Shown: positions 1 through 6,036, numbered from the stretch's first letter. The stretch: DNA of 7,572 nt from Bacteroidales bacterium (GCA_016935595.1 JAFGQQ010000148.1:1-7572); one strand, 5' to 3'. Made by a program: numbers and translations. The notes: generated by a model from the sequence alone, not told the origin.

Positions 1-264
1 TCCTTGTCCGAATGTCCTGATAAAATAACTTTTCACATAATCTAATTCCGATTTCACAACCCTTCCGTCAGCTTTCATCACCGCAGCTACCAATACTAAT
101 AAAGACATTGCAAAATCGCCTGTAGTGGTTGGTCCTGCTGTTCGAGTCTCAAATTGGCGGGTTTCATCTAAAAATGTACCTATAAAAAATCCCAATATTC
201 CTCCAATAGGGCCAAAAAATGCCCATCCTAGTCCTCCGCCAATCCATTTTGCAAATTTGCCCAT
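1..264 (-). CDS. DjlA/TerB-like membrane co-chaperone, N-terminal part (runs off left edge)
   Basis: I translated this by hand: 88 codons are open from an ATG at 264-262 to the window edge, so the C-terminus is missing. Residues 8-32 form a glycine-rich hydrophobic segment (IGGGLGWAFFGPIGGILGFF) ending in FLD, the layout of the N-terminal membrane anchor of DjlA-type proteins. From about residue 50 a helical stretch begins (FAMSLLVLVAAVMKADGRVV), matching the start of a TerB/DjlA-like acidic helical domain with its conserved KADG. Known family members often end in a J-domain that recruits DnaK; that part would lie outside the window, so the J-domain is inferred and not seen. The start is 1 bp after the coaE stop, so it is very likely co-transcribed and perhaps translationally coupled with coaE. 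Alternative: a TerB-domain membrane protein without a J-domain. Confidence 0.78.
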   Translation of the reverse strand, partial: MGKFAKWIGGGLGWAFFGPIGGILGFFIGTFLDETRQFETRTAGPTTTGDFAMSLLVLVAAVMKADGRVVKSELDYVKSYFIRTFGQG

Positions 265-265
265 T

Positions 266-859
266 TTAATTTATTTTTAAGTTTTGCAGTTCTTTATGTA
301 TTTTTAAAACCTGTGGAATTACAAGTTCTTTATCATCATTTATAATAATATAATCGGAATATTTTATTTTATCTTCATCTTCCCACTGGTTCTTCATTCT
401 TTGTTTAACTTCATTTTCTGTTGTGTTGTCCCTTAATATAATTCTTTGTATCCTTAAATCAACCGGGGCAATAACTGTGATTATTTTATCGAATTCTTTA
501 TAATATCCGGTTTCAAATAAAATTGCCGCTTCTTCAATTACATATTTATAACCCGTTTTATATTTCATCCATTCAATAAAATCATCTCTGACAATTGGAT
601 GGACAATTGAATTAACTTTTTGCAATAATTTCCCGTCTTTAAAAATGATTTGTGATAATAATTTTCTTTGAAGTTTATTTTTATGATAAATTTTTTTGCC
701 AAAAATATCCATTAATTTGCTTTTAATAATCTCATTATTCTCCATTAATTCTTTTGCCCTTTGGTCTGCAAAATAAACAGGAATATCAAGTATTCTGAAA
801 ATTTTACTAATTACCGATTTTCCACTACCTATTCCACCTGTTAAACCAACTTTAATCAT
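266..859 (-). CDS. coaE: dephospho-CoA kinase
   Basis: Catalyses the last step of coenzyme A synthesis, ATP-dependent phosphorylation of the 3'-OH of dephospho-CoA, in the cytosol. I start it at the ATG at 859-857, giving 197 residues, close to the usual 195-210. A TTG three codons upstream (868) would give MKKMIK but is less likely. Visible motifs are the P-loop GGIGSGKS at residues 8-15, the substrate-site aspartate in FADQRAKEL (D32), VNSIVHPIVRDDF at 82-94, EEAAILFETG at 109-118 (the family's LLFE region, in a form I associate with Bacteroidota), the lid-region LRD at 142-144 and RMKNQ at 154-158. All expected core residues appear present, so it should be active. Its ATG lies inside the last codons of the upstream ybbR-like gene (8-bp overlap, ATGATTAA), which suggests translational coupling. 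The next gene starts 1 bp after its stop. Confidence 0.96.
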   Translation of the reverse strand: MIKVGLTGGIGSGKSVISKIFRILDIPVYFADQRAKELMENNEIIKSKLMDIFGKKIYHKNKLQRKLLSQIIFKDGKLLQKVNSIVHPIVRDDFIEWMKYKTGYKYVIEEAAILFETGYYKEFDKIITVIAPVDLRIQRIILRDNTTENEVKQRMKNQWEDEDKIKYSDYIIINDDKELVIPQVLKIHKELQNLKIN

Positions 860-1862
860 TTTTTTCAATTATATATTCCACACTTGCAGGTTTAAATCGA
901 ACCGACTGAATATATGAAGGATACCTTTCCAATGTTACATCTAAAAACTTGGGTTGATAAGTTTTATCAATATAAATACTGTTATAATCAACAACAGCTT
1001 CAAATAACCCCGGAACAATTTTGTTGTAATTACTGAGACTTACATTAAATACAACTTCAACTGCATTTGGAAAAAGTTTTAATACTATTGAATCAGGAAT
1101 ATTATCAACCGAAATAGGAATAATTATTTCCGATTCAGTATATTGCTCAACCAATATAGTTACCAATACTTTATTATTTGAAAAAGACAAATGCTTATTA
1201 GGGAATAATGGTATATTTTTCTGAATGGTTTTATCTACCTTGCTAAATTTCTGATATTTAGTAGATATATATTTTAATGTATCAATAATATTATTAGCCC
1301 CGCTAACTTGAATACTATCGGGATATACCAAAATTTCAGATTTTAACATGAATTGTTTTTCAAGTTCAACGTCAATATTTGGTTTAACTTTAATTTTTTT
1401 GGTAATAGATTTTGCAAACTCAAAAATAATTGAATCGGGCTTTATTTCAAGCAAACGTAAATCGGAAGAAATTTGATTAGATATTTTATCCCGTGCCGAA
1501 TTTGTAAGAATATAATACTTTGAATCCGATTCAGGCATTTTAAATACAGGATATGAATTAACATTTATAATAATTCTTTTCCTACTTGACCTTAATCTAT
1601 ACTTTAGTATTGTTTTTCCGTACGATTCTACAAATAAATCGAAGTATTTAGGAAGATCGTTAACTAAAATTTTATCAGGCGGGAAATTAATATACCTTAC
1701 AGGATATCGTATAAAAGCCGAATATTCCTGGCTTAAGGCTATTAAAAACCACGATATTGTTGAAACAATAAGAAAAAAAATAAAAATAATAACCTTCTGA
1801 TCAAGTTTTTCATTTATGAAATTAAAATAACTCTCAATCCGGTTTAATAAGTTCTTTTTCAA
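852..1862 (-). CDS. YbbR-like domain membrane protein (CdaR-related)
   Basis: A 336-residue protein with a short cytoplasmic N-terminus, one strong membrane segment at about residues 24-43 (VIIFIFFLIVSTISWFLIAL), and a long beta-rich remainder predicted outside the membrane. YbbR signatures are visible: VYPDSIQVSGANNIID at 179-194, an earlier IKPDSIIFEF at 140-149, and a last VRFKPASVEYII near the C-terminus. These fit about three tandem YbbR-type units. In Firmicutes the relative CdaR binds and modulates the c-di-AMP synthase CdaA; no cdaA is visible here, so that role is not shown. In Bacteroidota the gene commonly sits between yajC and coaE, as here. The start is a TTG: an in-frame TAA (1868-1866) lies two codons upstream, and the next in-frame ATG is far inside, after the membrane segment, at residue 172. 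No Shine-Dalgarno sequence is visible. Family assignment is good; function is unknown. Confidence 0.88.
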   Translation of the reverse strand: MKKNLLNRIESYFNFINEKLDQKVIIFIFFLIVSTISWFLIALSQEYSAFIRYPVRYINFPPDKILVNDLPKYFDLFVESYGKTILKYRLRSSRKRIIINVNSYPVFKMPESDSKYYILTNSARDKISNQISSDLRLLEIKPDSIIFEFAKSITKKIKVKPNIDVELEKQFMLKSEILVYPDSIQVSGANNIIDTLKYISTKYQKFSKVDKTIQKNIPLFPNKHLSFSNNKVLVTILVEQYTESEIIIPISVDNIPDSIVLKLFPNAVEVVFNVSLSNYNKIVPGLFEAVVDYNSIYIDKTYQPKFLDVTLERYPSYIQSVRFKPASVEYIIEKND

Positions 1863-1906
1863 TATTTAGTTGAATTAGATCAATTATACTACTCAAATTA
1901 AATATA

Positions 1907-2233
1907 TTATTTTTGTTGAGTAGATATATCACTAGGATCTTTTAATACAGCAGCTTTATCAATTTTTATTTTTACTTTTTCGGCAATTTCAACAGTTACA
2001 GTTTGTTCGGATAATTCGCTAATTTTACCGTAAATTCCACCTGTTGTAACAATTTTATCTCCTTTCTTCAAACTTTCCCGGAATGTTCTGAGTTCCTTCT
2101 GTTTCCTCATTTGAGGCCTAATCATAAAAAGGTAGATTACAACAACTATTAATATTAAGGGTAAAAATGACATTAAAGGATTTTGACCTTCTTTTGCCGG
2201 AGCCATTAAAAAAATATTCAATAAATTTTCCAT
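1907..2233 (-). CDS. yajC: preprotein translocase subunit YajC
   Basis: A small inner-membrane protein of the SecDF-YajC accessory complex, which assists SecYEG-dependent protein export. The 108-residue length is typical. After a short N-terminus comes a single membrane helix at about residues 22-38 (SFLPLILIVVVIYLFMI), followed at once by the family's hallmark RPQMRKQKE (39-47). Next is the cytoplasmic domain with LKKGDKIVTTGGIYGKI at 55-71, also a signature, and a charged tail. The ATG start is clear and is preceded by A-rich sequence with no Shine-Dalgarno, which is normal for Bacteroidota. secD/secF are not nearby. It is first behind a good promoter candidate (2292-2323) and 44 bp ahead of the ybbR-like gene, so it probably heads the yajC-ybbR-coaE-djlA-like transcript. 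Confidence 0.96.
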   Translation of the reverse strand: MENLLNIFLMAPAKEGQNPLMSFLPLILIVVVIYLFMIRPQMRKQKELRTFRESLKKGDKIVTTGGIYGKISELSEQTVTVEIAEKVKIKIDKAAVLKDPSDISTQQK

Positions 2234-2291
2234 TTCAAATTACTATTTTAATTTTTATCTATAATTATATTTGCTTTAAAAGTTAAAGTTG

Positions 2292-2323
2292 CAAAGTAAG
2301 AATAAAATTTAAAAACGAACAAA
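2292..2323 (-). promoter_or_regulatory. Bacteroidota-type promoter ahead of yajC
   Basis: On the minus strand a TTTG (2323-2320) is followed by exactly 20 nt and then TTACTTTG (2299-2292), continuing GCAAC. The Bacteroidota primary sigma factor consensus is TTTG, 19-21 nt, TAnnTTTG, so this matches in both boxes and spacing with one mismatch (TT for TA). Transcription would start around 2285, leaving a leader of about 50 nt before yajC. It lies just beyond the nusB stop. Both boxes and the spacing agree, which makes it the best promoter in the window, but it is a sequence match only. Confidence 0.62.
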
Positions 2324-2340
2324 TTGATTTATAAAATGGA

Positions 2341-3294
2341 TTATGCTTCACCTATTAATCCGCGTCCGGTTTTAATAATTTTATTATCTTTTTTTAATTT
2401 TTGAACAATTTTATCTAATACGCCATTAATAAAACTACTGCTATTAGCAGTACTATATTGTTTGGCAATTTCTAAATATTCGTTAAAAGATACTTTTACC
2501 GGGATGGAAGGAAATTCTGTGATTTCTGTTATTCCAATCGAAAGAATTAAAATATCCATAAAAGCAATTCGTTCTATATCCCAATTTTCGGTAAACTCAT
2601 CTATCAATTTAATGTTTTCATTATGTTTTAAGATGGATTTGCGAAACAATTGCTTTGTGAATTGCAAATCTTCATCATTTTTAAACAACGGCATTAATTT
2701 TAAGCTATTCTCCTTCGAATCATGATTCAGATTCTTAAGTGTCTTGCATATCATTCCAATAATAAATTCAATATCGTCATTCCAATAAATACTTTCTTCT
2801 TCAAGTGATTGATATAAATCAAGAAATCGGATTATTTCTTTAGAATAAATATTGATAATAAAATTTAATTCATCTTGAGAAGATATATTTTCAGCAGACA
2901 AGTAATTTTTATAAATATTCGTTTTAGTTAAATAATTATAAAAATTTTTAATTAATTCAGGGTGTTTTATCCAGTTTATTTTTTTTGAGGAAATAATTTT
3001 TGTAAATTCATCACTATTGTATAAAATTTTTACAATCTGATTATCAATAAATCTTGTGTTTGGGTGTAAATCTTCATAAGAAGGAATTTTCTTATTTTTA
3101 GCTATTTCAATGCGGTCTTCAGCATATTTCGCTATTTCACATATAAACAACAGAAGGTACAAATACAAATCATAAGTTTTATTTATACTATGAAACAGCT
3201 CCTTTTCAGCTTTTGCAACCGAATCTTTTTCCGATTTCAGATATGCATAAAGCATCTGTAAAACTTTAATCCGTATTATTCTTCTACTTAACAT
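2341..3294 (-). CDS. nusB: transcription antitermination factor NusB, long Bacteroidota form
   Basis: NusB binds boxA RNA with NusE (S10) and supports antitermination of rRNA operons. I start it at the ATG at 3294-3292, giving 317 residues; an upstream TTG (3306) adds only four. The NusB core is recognisable at both ends: the basic N-terminus MLSRRIIRIKVLQMLYAYL resembles the Arg-rich first helix of ordinary NusB, and the C-terminal third carries NWDIERIAFMDILIL, then IPVKVSFNEYLEIAK at about 264-278 and FINGVLDK at 288-295, the family's strongest signature. Ordinary NusB is about 140 residues. The extra material, about 170 mainly helical charged residues, sits between the first helix and the C-terminal part; long versions of this kind are normal in Bacteroidota. 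A promoter-like element lies 32 bp upstream. Its stop is followed after 107 bp by yajC. Confidence 0.93.
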   Translation of the reverse strand: MLSRRIIRIKVLQMLYAYLKSEKDSVAKAEKELFHSINKTYDLYLYLLLFICEIAKYAEDRIEIAKNKKIPSYEDLHPNTRFIDNQIVKILYNSDEFTKIISSKKINWIKHPELIKNFYNYLTKTNIYKNYLSAENISSQDELNFIINIYSKEIIRFLDLYQSLEEESIYWNDDIEFIIGMICKTLKNLNHDSKENSLKLMPLFKNDEDLQFTKQLFRKSILKHNENIKLIDEFTENWDIERIAFMDILILSIGITEITEFPSIPVKVSFNEYLEIAKQYSTANSSSFINGVLDKIVQKLKKDNKIIKTGRGLIGEA

Positions 3295-3325
3295 ATAAAG
3301 AACCAAGTAATTTATAAATACCAGT

Positions 3326-3333
3326 CAAATGTA
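3326..3333 (-). promoter_or_regulatory. possible -7 element ahead of nusB
   Basis: The minus strand reads TACATTTG, an exact match to the Bacteroidota -7 consensus TAnnTTTG. A start about 7 nt downstream would leave a leader of about 25 nt before the nusB ATG, a normal length. No TTTG is found 19-21 nt upstream (that region reads around ATCGT), so only one box supports it. Chance matches to such a short motif are not rare in AT-rich DNA. Confidence 0.4.
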
Positions 3334-3484
3334 ATTTTTTTTTCTTAATGATACGATTTTTTTATAAATATTAAAAAAAATATCAAAATCTTTAAAAAAA
3401 ACGGTTAATTTTTTTGATTGAAAGTGAGAAATTTAATATAATTGGGATTGTTTTGTAATAAGTTCTTTTTTTAAGGATTATTTC

Positions 3485-3492
3485 TATTTTTG
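3485..3492 (+). promoter_or_regulatory. possible -7 element ahead of the PUR-domain gene
   Basis: TATTTTTG is an exact TAnnTTTG match, placed so that a transcript would begin near 3499 with a leader of about 34 nt before the ATG at 3533. The nearest upstream TTTG (3452-3455) is 29 nt away, longer than the usual 19-21 nt, so the -33 box is weak or absent. Together with the opposite-strand element at 3326-3333 it makes the 3295-3532 region a plausible divergent promoter region. Confidence 0.38.
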
Positions 3493-3532
3493 AAAGAATA
3501 TTATAGTATAAGTTATTAACTAAAGCAATATT

Positions 3533-3925
3533 ATGATGGATGGATATGAAAAAAATGAGGAATTAGAAAATCAAGAGAATCAGGAAAACCAGGAAAAACC
3601 GGAAAGACAGGAGATATTCTCGAGGGCTGTACGTGCAGGTAAAAGAACCTACTTCTTTGATGTTAAGTCAACCAGAAGAAATGATTACTACCTAACAATT
3701 ACAGAAAGCAAAAAAAGATTTAATAAAGAAGGCCGTTATTATTTCGAAAAACACAAAGTATTTCTTTATAAAGAAGATTTCGAAAAGTTTCTAGAAGGCC
3801 TTAACGATGTAATCGAATTTATTAAAAATCCCGACAATCAACCAGTTAGCGAAGAAGAGCCGGTTGAAGAAACAATAACTGAAGATTACACAAAAGTTGA
3901 ATTTGACGATTTAAAAGAATCTTAA
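3533..3925 (+). CDS. PUR-domain (DUF3276-type) DNA/RNA-binding protein
   Basis: A 130-residue protein with three parts. Residues 1-27 are acidic and Gln/Asn-rich and include a threefold ENQ repeat. Residues about 28-97 form the PUR-type domain: IFSRAVRAGKRTYFFDVK (28-45), then YYLTITESKKRF (52-63), then YYFEKHKVFLYKEDFEKFLEGL (69-90), the beta-strand/helix pattern of a single PUR repeat. An acidic tail with many Glu/Asp follows. Related bacterial PUR-alpha-like proteins bind single-stranded DNA or RNA and may regulate gene expression or fold RNA; the specific target here is unknown. Two ATGs are in tandem at 3533 and 3536; either could serve. It is transcribed alone, divergent from nusB, and ends ahead of a hairpin with a T-run. 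The family call is firm, the cellular role is not. Confidence 0.88.
   Translation: MMDGYEKNEELENQENQENQEKPERQEIFSRAVRAGKRTYFFDVKSTRRNDYYLTITESKKRFNKEGRYYFEKHKVFLYKEDFEKFLEGLNDVIEFIKNPDNQPVSEEEPVEETITEDYTKVEFDDLKES
3566..3592 (+). repeat. three 9-bp ENQ-coding repeats inside the PUR-domain gene
   Basis: Three consecutive in-frame units encode Glu-Asn-Gln: GAAAATCAA, GAGAATCAG, GAAAACCAG, followed by another GAA. The units differ at third positions, so the protein repeat is kept while the DNA repeat has decayed. It lies in the low-complexity N-terminal tail, ahead of the folded domain. Confidence 0.7.
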
Positions 3926-3935
3926 TTTTTCTTCA

Positions 3936-3959
3936 TAGCTAATTAATTAGCTACTTTTT
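3936..3959 (+). terminator. palindrome plus T-run, likely terminator of the PUR-domain gene
   Basis: Ten bases after the stop codon lies TAGCTAATTAATTAGCTA (3936-3953), an 18-bp perfect palindrome that can fold as a 7-bp stem with an AATT loop. It is followed by C and TTTTT (3955-3959). This layout fits an intrinsic terminator for plus-strand transcription. The stem is AT-rich with only two G-C pairs, so it may be weak. On the minus strand no T-run follows, so it is not an obvious terminator for the convergent gene at 4060-4791. Confidence 0.55.
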
Positions 3960-4059
3960 ATAATATTAACTCTTCTATATTTATATTAAGAAGAAAGAGA
4001 ATTCTTTTTTAAAAATTCAGCTAAATAATACCTTTTTATAATTTTAAAATTTATTAAAC

Positions 4060-4791
4060 TTAAATTAACTTATTCTTTTCTAAATATCTTTTTATCTCTT
4101 TAACTGATAAAATTCTCACATTAGTAATAATATACTTTTCATTAATAAAATTTCCGTATTCGTTACATTCTTTAATTGACCGTTGTATTAAACTATTTAT
4201 TGGTACAGAAATAGGTATTATTGTTTTAATTGTTGAGTATAAATTATAATGATTTATCTCTTCAATTTCAGCATCGAACTTATTAAATAAAAATTCGAAT
4301 TCATTTTCAATTACCTTTTTTTGGACTTTTTCGACTTTCTTATCCCTTGCATAGATTATTACAATAAAATATCTTAACTTTTTTCCCTTCCCTCCTAATC
4401 CTGTGGAAATAAAAACCTGGTTTTCTTCAAGCAAACTGCTTTCAAGCGACATACGGCTCTCCTGTAAAGCTAATACTGCCCAGTCTTTTATATCTTTATC
4501 AGGATTTACCAAATATTTTTCGATAGTTCGATAGGCAATCACTTCTTCAAGCGAGGCTAAAAGAGATAATAATTGTTTCTTTTCAAAGACAGATGTATTT
4601 TTATCAAATAACCTGTCTTTACGTTTTATGATCTGATCCTTTGTTAAATCGCTTTTATGTAATTTGCCAAATTCAAAATATTCCATTTGTAACTCAATAT
4701 CAATCTCCTCTTCGAGCACACTAAACTTGGCAGGCATTTTTCCGAAAATATCCTGTATCTTTTCATGTATATTTTCATTTAAACCTTCCAT
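4060..4791 (-). CDS. conserved-looking protein of unknown function with a HEAT-like helical region
   Basis: I do not recognise a named family. The protein is 243 residues with no signal peptide or membrane segment, so it is probably cytosolic. Residues 1-64 are acidic and probably helical. Residues about 66-122 read as paired amphipathic helices (KKQLLSLLASLEEVIAYRTIEKYL, then DIKDWAVLALQESRMSLESSLL), with the spacing and the DW-AVLAL pattern of HEAT/PBS-lyase-type repeats. A compact STGLGGKGKKLRYF (129-142) follows; it looks like a conserved turn but does not match the GxxxxGK[ST] P-loop pattern. The C-terminal half alternates strands and helices and ends with a basic helix, VKEIKRYLEKNKLI. 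The ATG start is clear. It stands alone: convergent with the PUR-domain gene and divergent from rsgA. HEAT-like repeats usually mediate protein contacts; nothing more specific can be supported. Confidence 0.8.
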   Translation of the reverse strand: MEGLNENIHEKIQDIFGKMPAKFSVLEEEIDIELQMEYFEFGKLHKSDLTKDQIIKRKDRLFDKNTSVFEKKQLLSLLASLEEVIAYRTIEKYLVNPDKDIKDWAVLALQESRMSLESSLLEENQVFISTGLGGKGKKLRYFIVIIYARDKKVEKVQKKVIENEFEFLFNKFDAEIEEINHYNLYSTIKTIIPISVPINSLIQRSIKECNEYGNFINEKYIITNVRILSVKEIKRYLEKNKLI

Positions 4792-4872
4792 ATAATTTGT
4801 TGAATTTTATTTTTATGTAAATTTAAATAAATTTATAAAGAACATAACTACTTGGAATGATATAAATCTTAA

Positions 4873-4909
4873 TTATAATCATAATTTTACATTAAAATCA
4901 GGATTATAA
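4873..4909. repeat. two-tier inverted repeat in the intergenic region upstream of rsgA
   Basis: An outer dyad TTATAATC (4873-4880) / GATTATAA (4902-4909) encloses an inner dyad ATTTTA (4884-4889) / TAAAAT (4893-4898) with a CAT loop, separated by a symmetric 3+3 internal loop. It ends 38 bp before the rsgA start and lies between two divergent genes. It could be an operator for either gene or a leader-RNA hairpin of rsgA. In AT-rich DNA some inverted repeats arise by chance, so function is unproven. No TAnnTTTG element is visible in 4792-4947 on either strand. Confidence 0.42.
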
Positions 4910-4947
4910 CTGAGACTTAAACCGAAATTAAATATTCAAATAAGAAT

Positions 4948-6015
4948 ATGACTTTAGAAGATTTAGGATATAACGCAAATCTTGAAAATTACAGAAAAGA
5001 GCATAAACTATGCTCATTTGATATGGGAAGGATAATATCTGAACACAAAGAAAGATATGTGGTTAAAACAGAAAAAAATGAATTTGATGCTGAGATTATT
5101 GGGAATTTGAGATTTTCTGCAAAAAACAGATCTGACTTTCCTGCTGTTGGAGATTGGGTTTCGATTTCTGAATATGATAAAAACAAAGCACTTATATATA
5201 ATATTTTTCCAAGAAAAACAATTATTGAAAGACAAACTGCAGGTAAAATTGGAGAAAAGCAAATAATAGCAACCAATGTTGATTATGCCTTTATAGTTCA
5301 GTCAACTGACAGGGACTTTAATATAAACAGATTAGAGCGGTATTTAACTATTTGCTATACTTCAAATATTAAGCCAATTATTTTACTTAGTAAAATTGAT
5401 TTAATAAATAAATCGCAATTAAAAAACATACATGATACTATAAATAAAAGAGTTAAACATGTTCCAATAATTGCTTTCAGTAATGAAACACATACCGGAT
5501 TTAGTGAAATAATCTCAATAATTGAGAGTGGTAAAACTTATTGTTTACTTGGTTCATCGGGAGTTGGTAAATCGACTTTATTAAATAATTTGCTGGGTAA
5601 AACACTCATGAATACAGATTCAATAAGTTTAAGTACAAAGAAAGGAAAGCACGTAACAAGTCACAGGGAATTAATTATTCTGGAAAACGGGGGCATTTTA
5701 ATTGATAATCCGGGAATGAGAGAGATTGGCATTGCGGATGCAAATACCGGACTGGAAATGACATTTAATTCTATTATTGAATTATCTCAAAAATGCAAAT
5801 TCAGGAATTGTAAACATATTCAGGAAAGCGGATGTGCAGTAATTCAGGCAGTTAAAAATGGAAAAATAGATAAAGCTTCTTATGAAAATTATTTAAAAAT
5901 GGAAAAAGAAAAAGCTCATTTTGAATTAACTTTAGTGGAAAAACGAAAAAAAGACAAGGAATTTGGAAAATTAATTAAAAAATATAAAAAAGACATGAAA
6001 CTAAATAATTCATAA
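4948..6015 (+). CDS. rsgA: ribosome small subunit-dependent GTPase A (RsgA/YjeQ family)
   Basis: A circularly permuted GTPase that acts late in 30S subunit maturation. The 355 residues follow the family layout: an OB-fold with PAVGDWVSI at 65-73; the G4 motif first, as SKID at 148-151; then the P-loop GSSGVGKS at 202-209; the switch region GKHVTSHREL at 233-242; the G3 motif DNPG at 253-256; and a zinc-binding site with C283, C288, H290 and C296 (C-x4-C-x-H-x5-C). A highly charged Lys-rich C-terminal helix follows. All expected elements are present, so it should be functional. Several motifs vary from the common form (SKID for NKxD, DNPG for DTPG, HVTS for HTTT). With the N-terminal LGY extension, this suggests the longer RsgA subtype and not the roughly 310-residue one. 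The ATG start is clear. It stands alone on the plus strand, 21 bp from the convergent receptor gene. Confidence 0.95.
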   Translation: MTLEDLGYNANLENYRKEHKLCSFDMGRIISEHKERYVVKTEKNEFDAEIIGNLRFSAKNRSDFPAVGDWVSISEYDKNKALIYNIFPRKTIIERQTAGKIGEKQIIATNVDYAFIVQSTDRDFNINRLERYLTICYTSNIKPIILLSKIDLINKSQLKNIHDTINKRVKHVPIIAFSNETHTGFSEIISIIESGKTYCLLGSSGVGKSTLLNNLLGKTLMNTDSISLSTKKGKHVTSHRELIILENGGILIDNPGMREIGIADANTGLEMTFNSIIELSQKCKFRNCKHIQESGCAVIQAVKNGKIDKASYENYLKMEKEKAHFELTLVEKRKKDKEFGKLIKKYKKDMKLNNS

Positions 6016-6036
6016 CAACAAACTATTATAAATAAT

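Noticed and set aside
866..868. TTG as start of coaE
   Set aside because: The ATG three codons downstream places the P-loop at residue 8, as usual for this enzyme, and gives the compact overlap with ybbR.
852..1862. c-di-AMP signalling locus based on CdaR similarity
   Set aside because: No diadenylate cyclase gene is present nearby; the nusB-yajC-ybbR-coaE order is a general Bacteroidota arrangement, so a c-di-AMP role cannot be claimed.
2462..2725. Plus-strand open frame of 87 codons opposite nusB
   Set aside because: It lies entirely antisense to the well-supported nusB signature region, and the product resembles no protein family. It is a shadow of nusB codon usage.
3304..3306. TTG as start of nusB
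   Set aside because: An ATG four codons downstream gives MLSRRIIRIK, which fits the expected NusB N-terminus; the extra residues MVLY add nothing recognisable.
3497..3534. Direct repeat AATATTAT (3497-3504 and 3527-3534) before the PUR gene
   Set aside because: An eight-base all-A/T repeat is easily expected by chance in this composition, and the second copy runs into the start codon.
3971..3994. Inverted repeat TCTTCT / AGAAGA in the convergent gap as a terminator for the 4060-4791 gene
   Set aside because: The six-pair stem has a bulged AT-only interior and is not followed by a T-run on the minus strand, so it is too weak to call.
4989..5276. Two minus-strand open frames (4989-5276 and 5014-5262) opposite rsgA
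   Set aside because: Both are inside the rsgA coding region on the other strand and overlap each other. The products are hydrophobic/Ser-rich with no recognisable domain.
6016..6036. Bidirectional terminator between rsgA and the receptor gene
   Set aside because: The 21-bp gap holds no stable hairpin or T-run on either strand.
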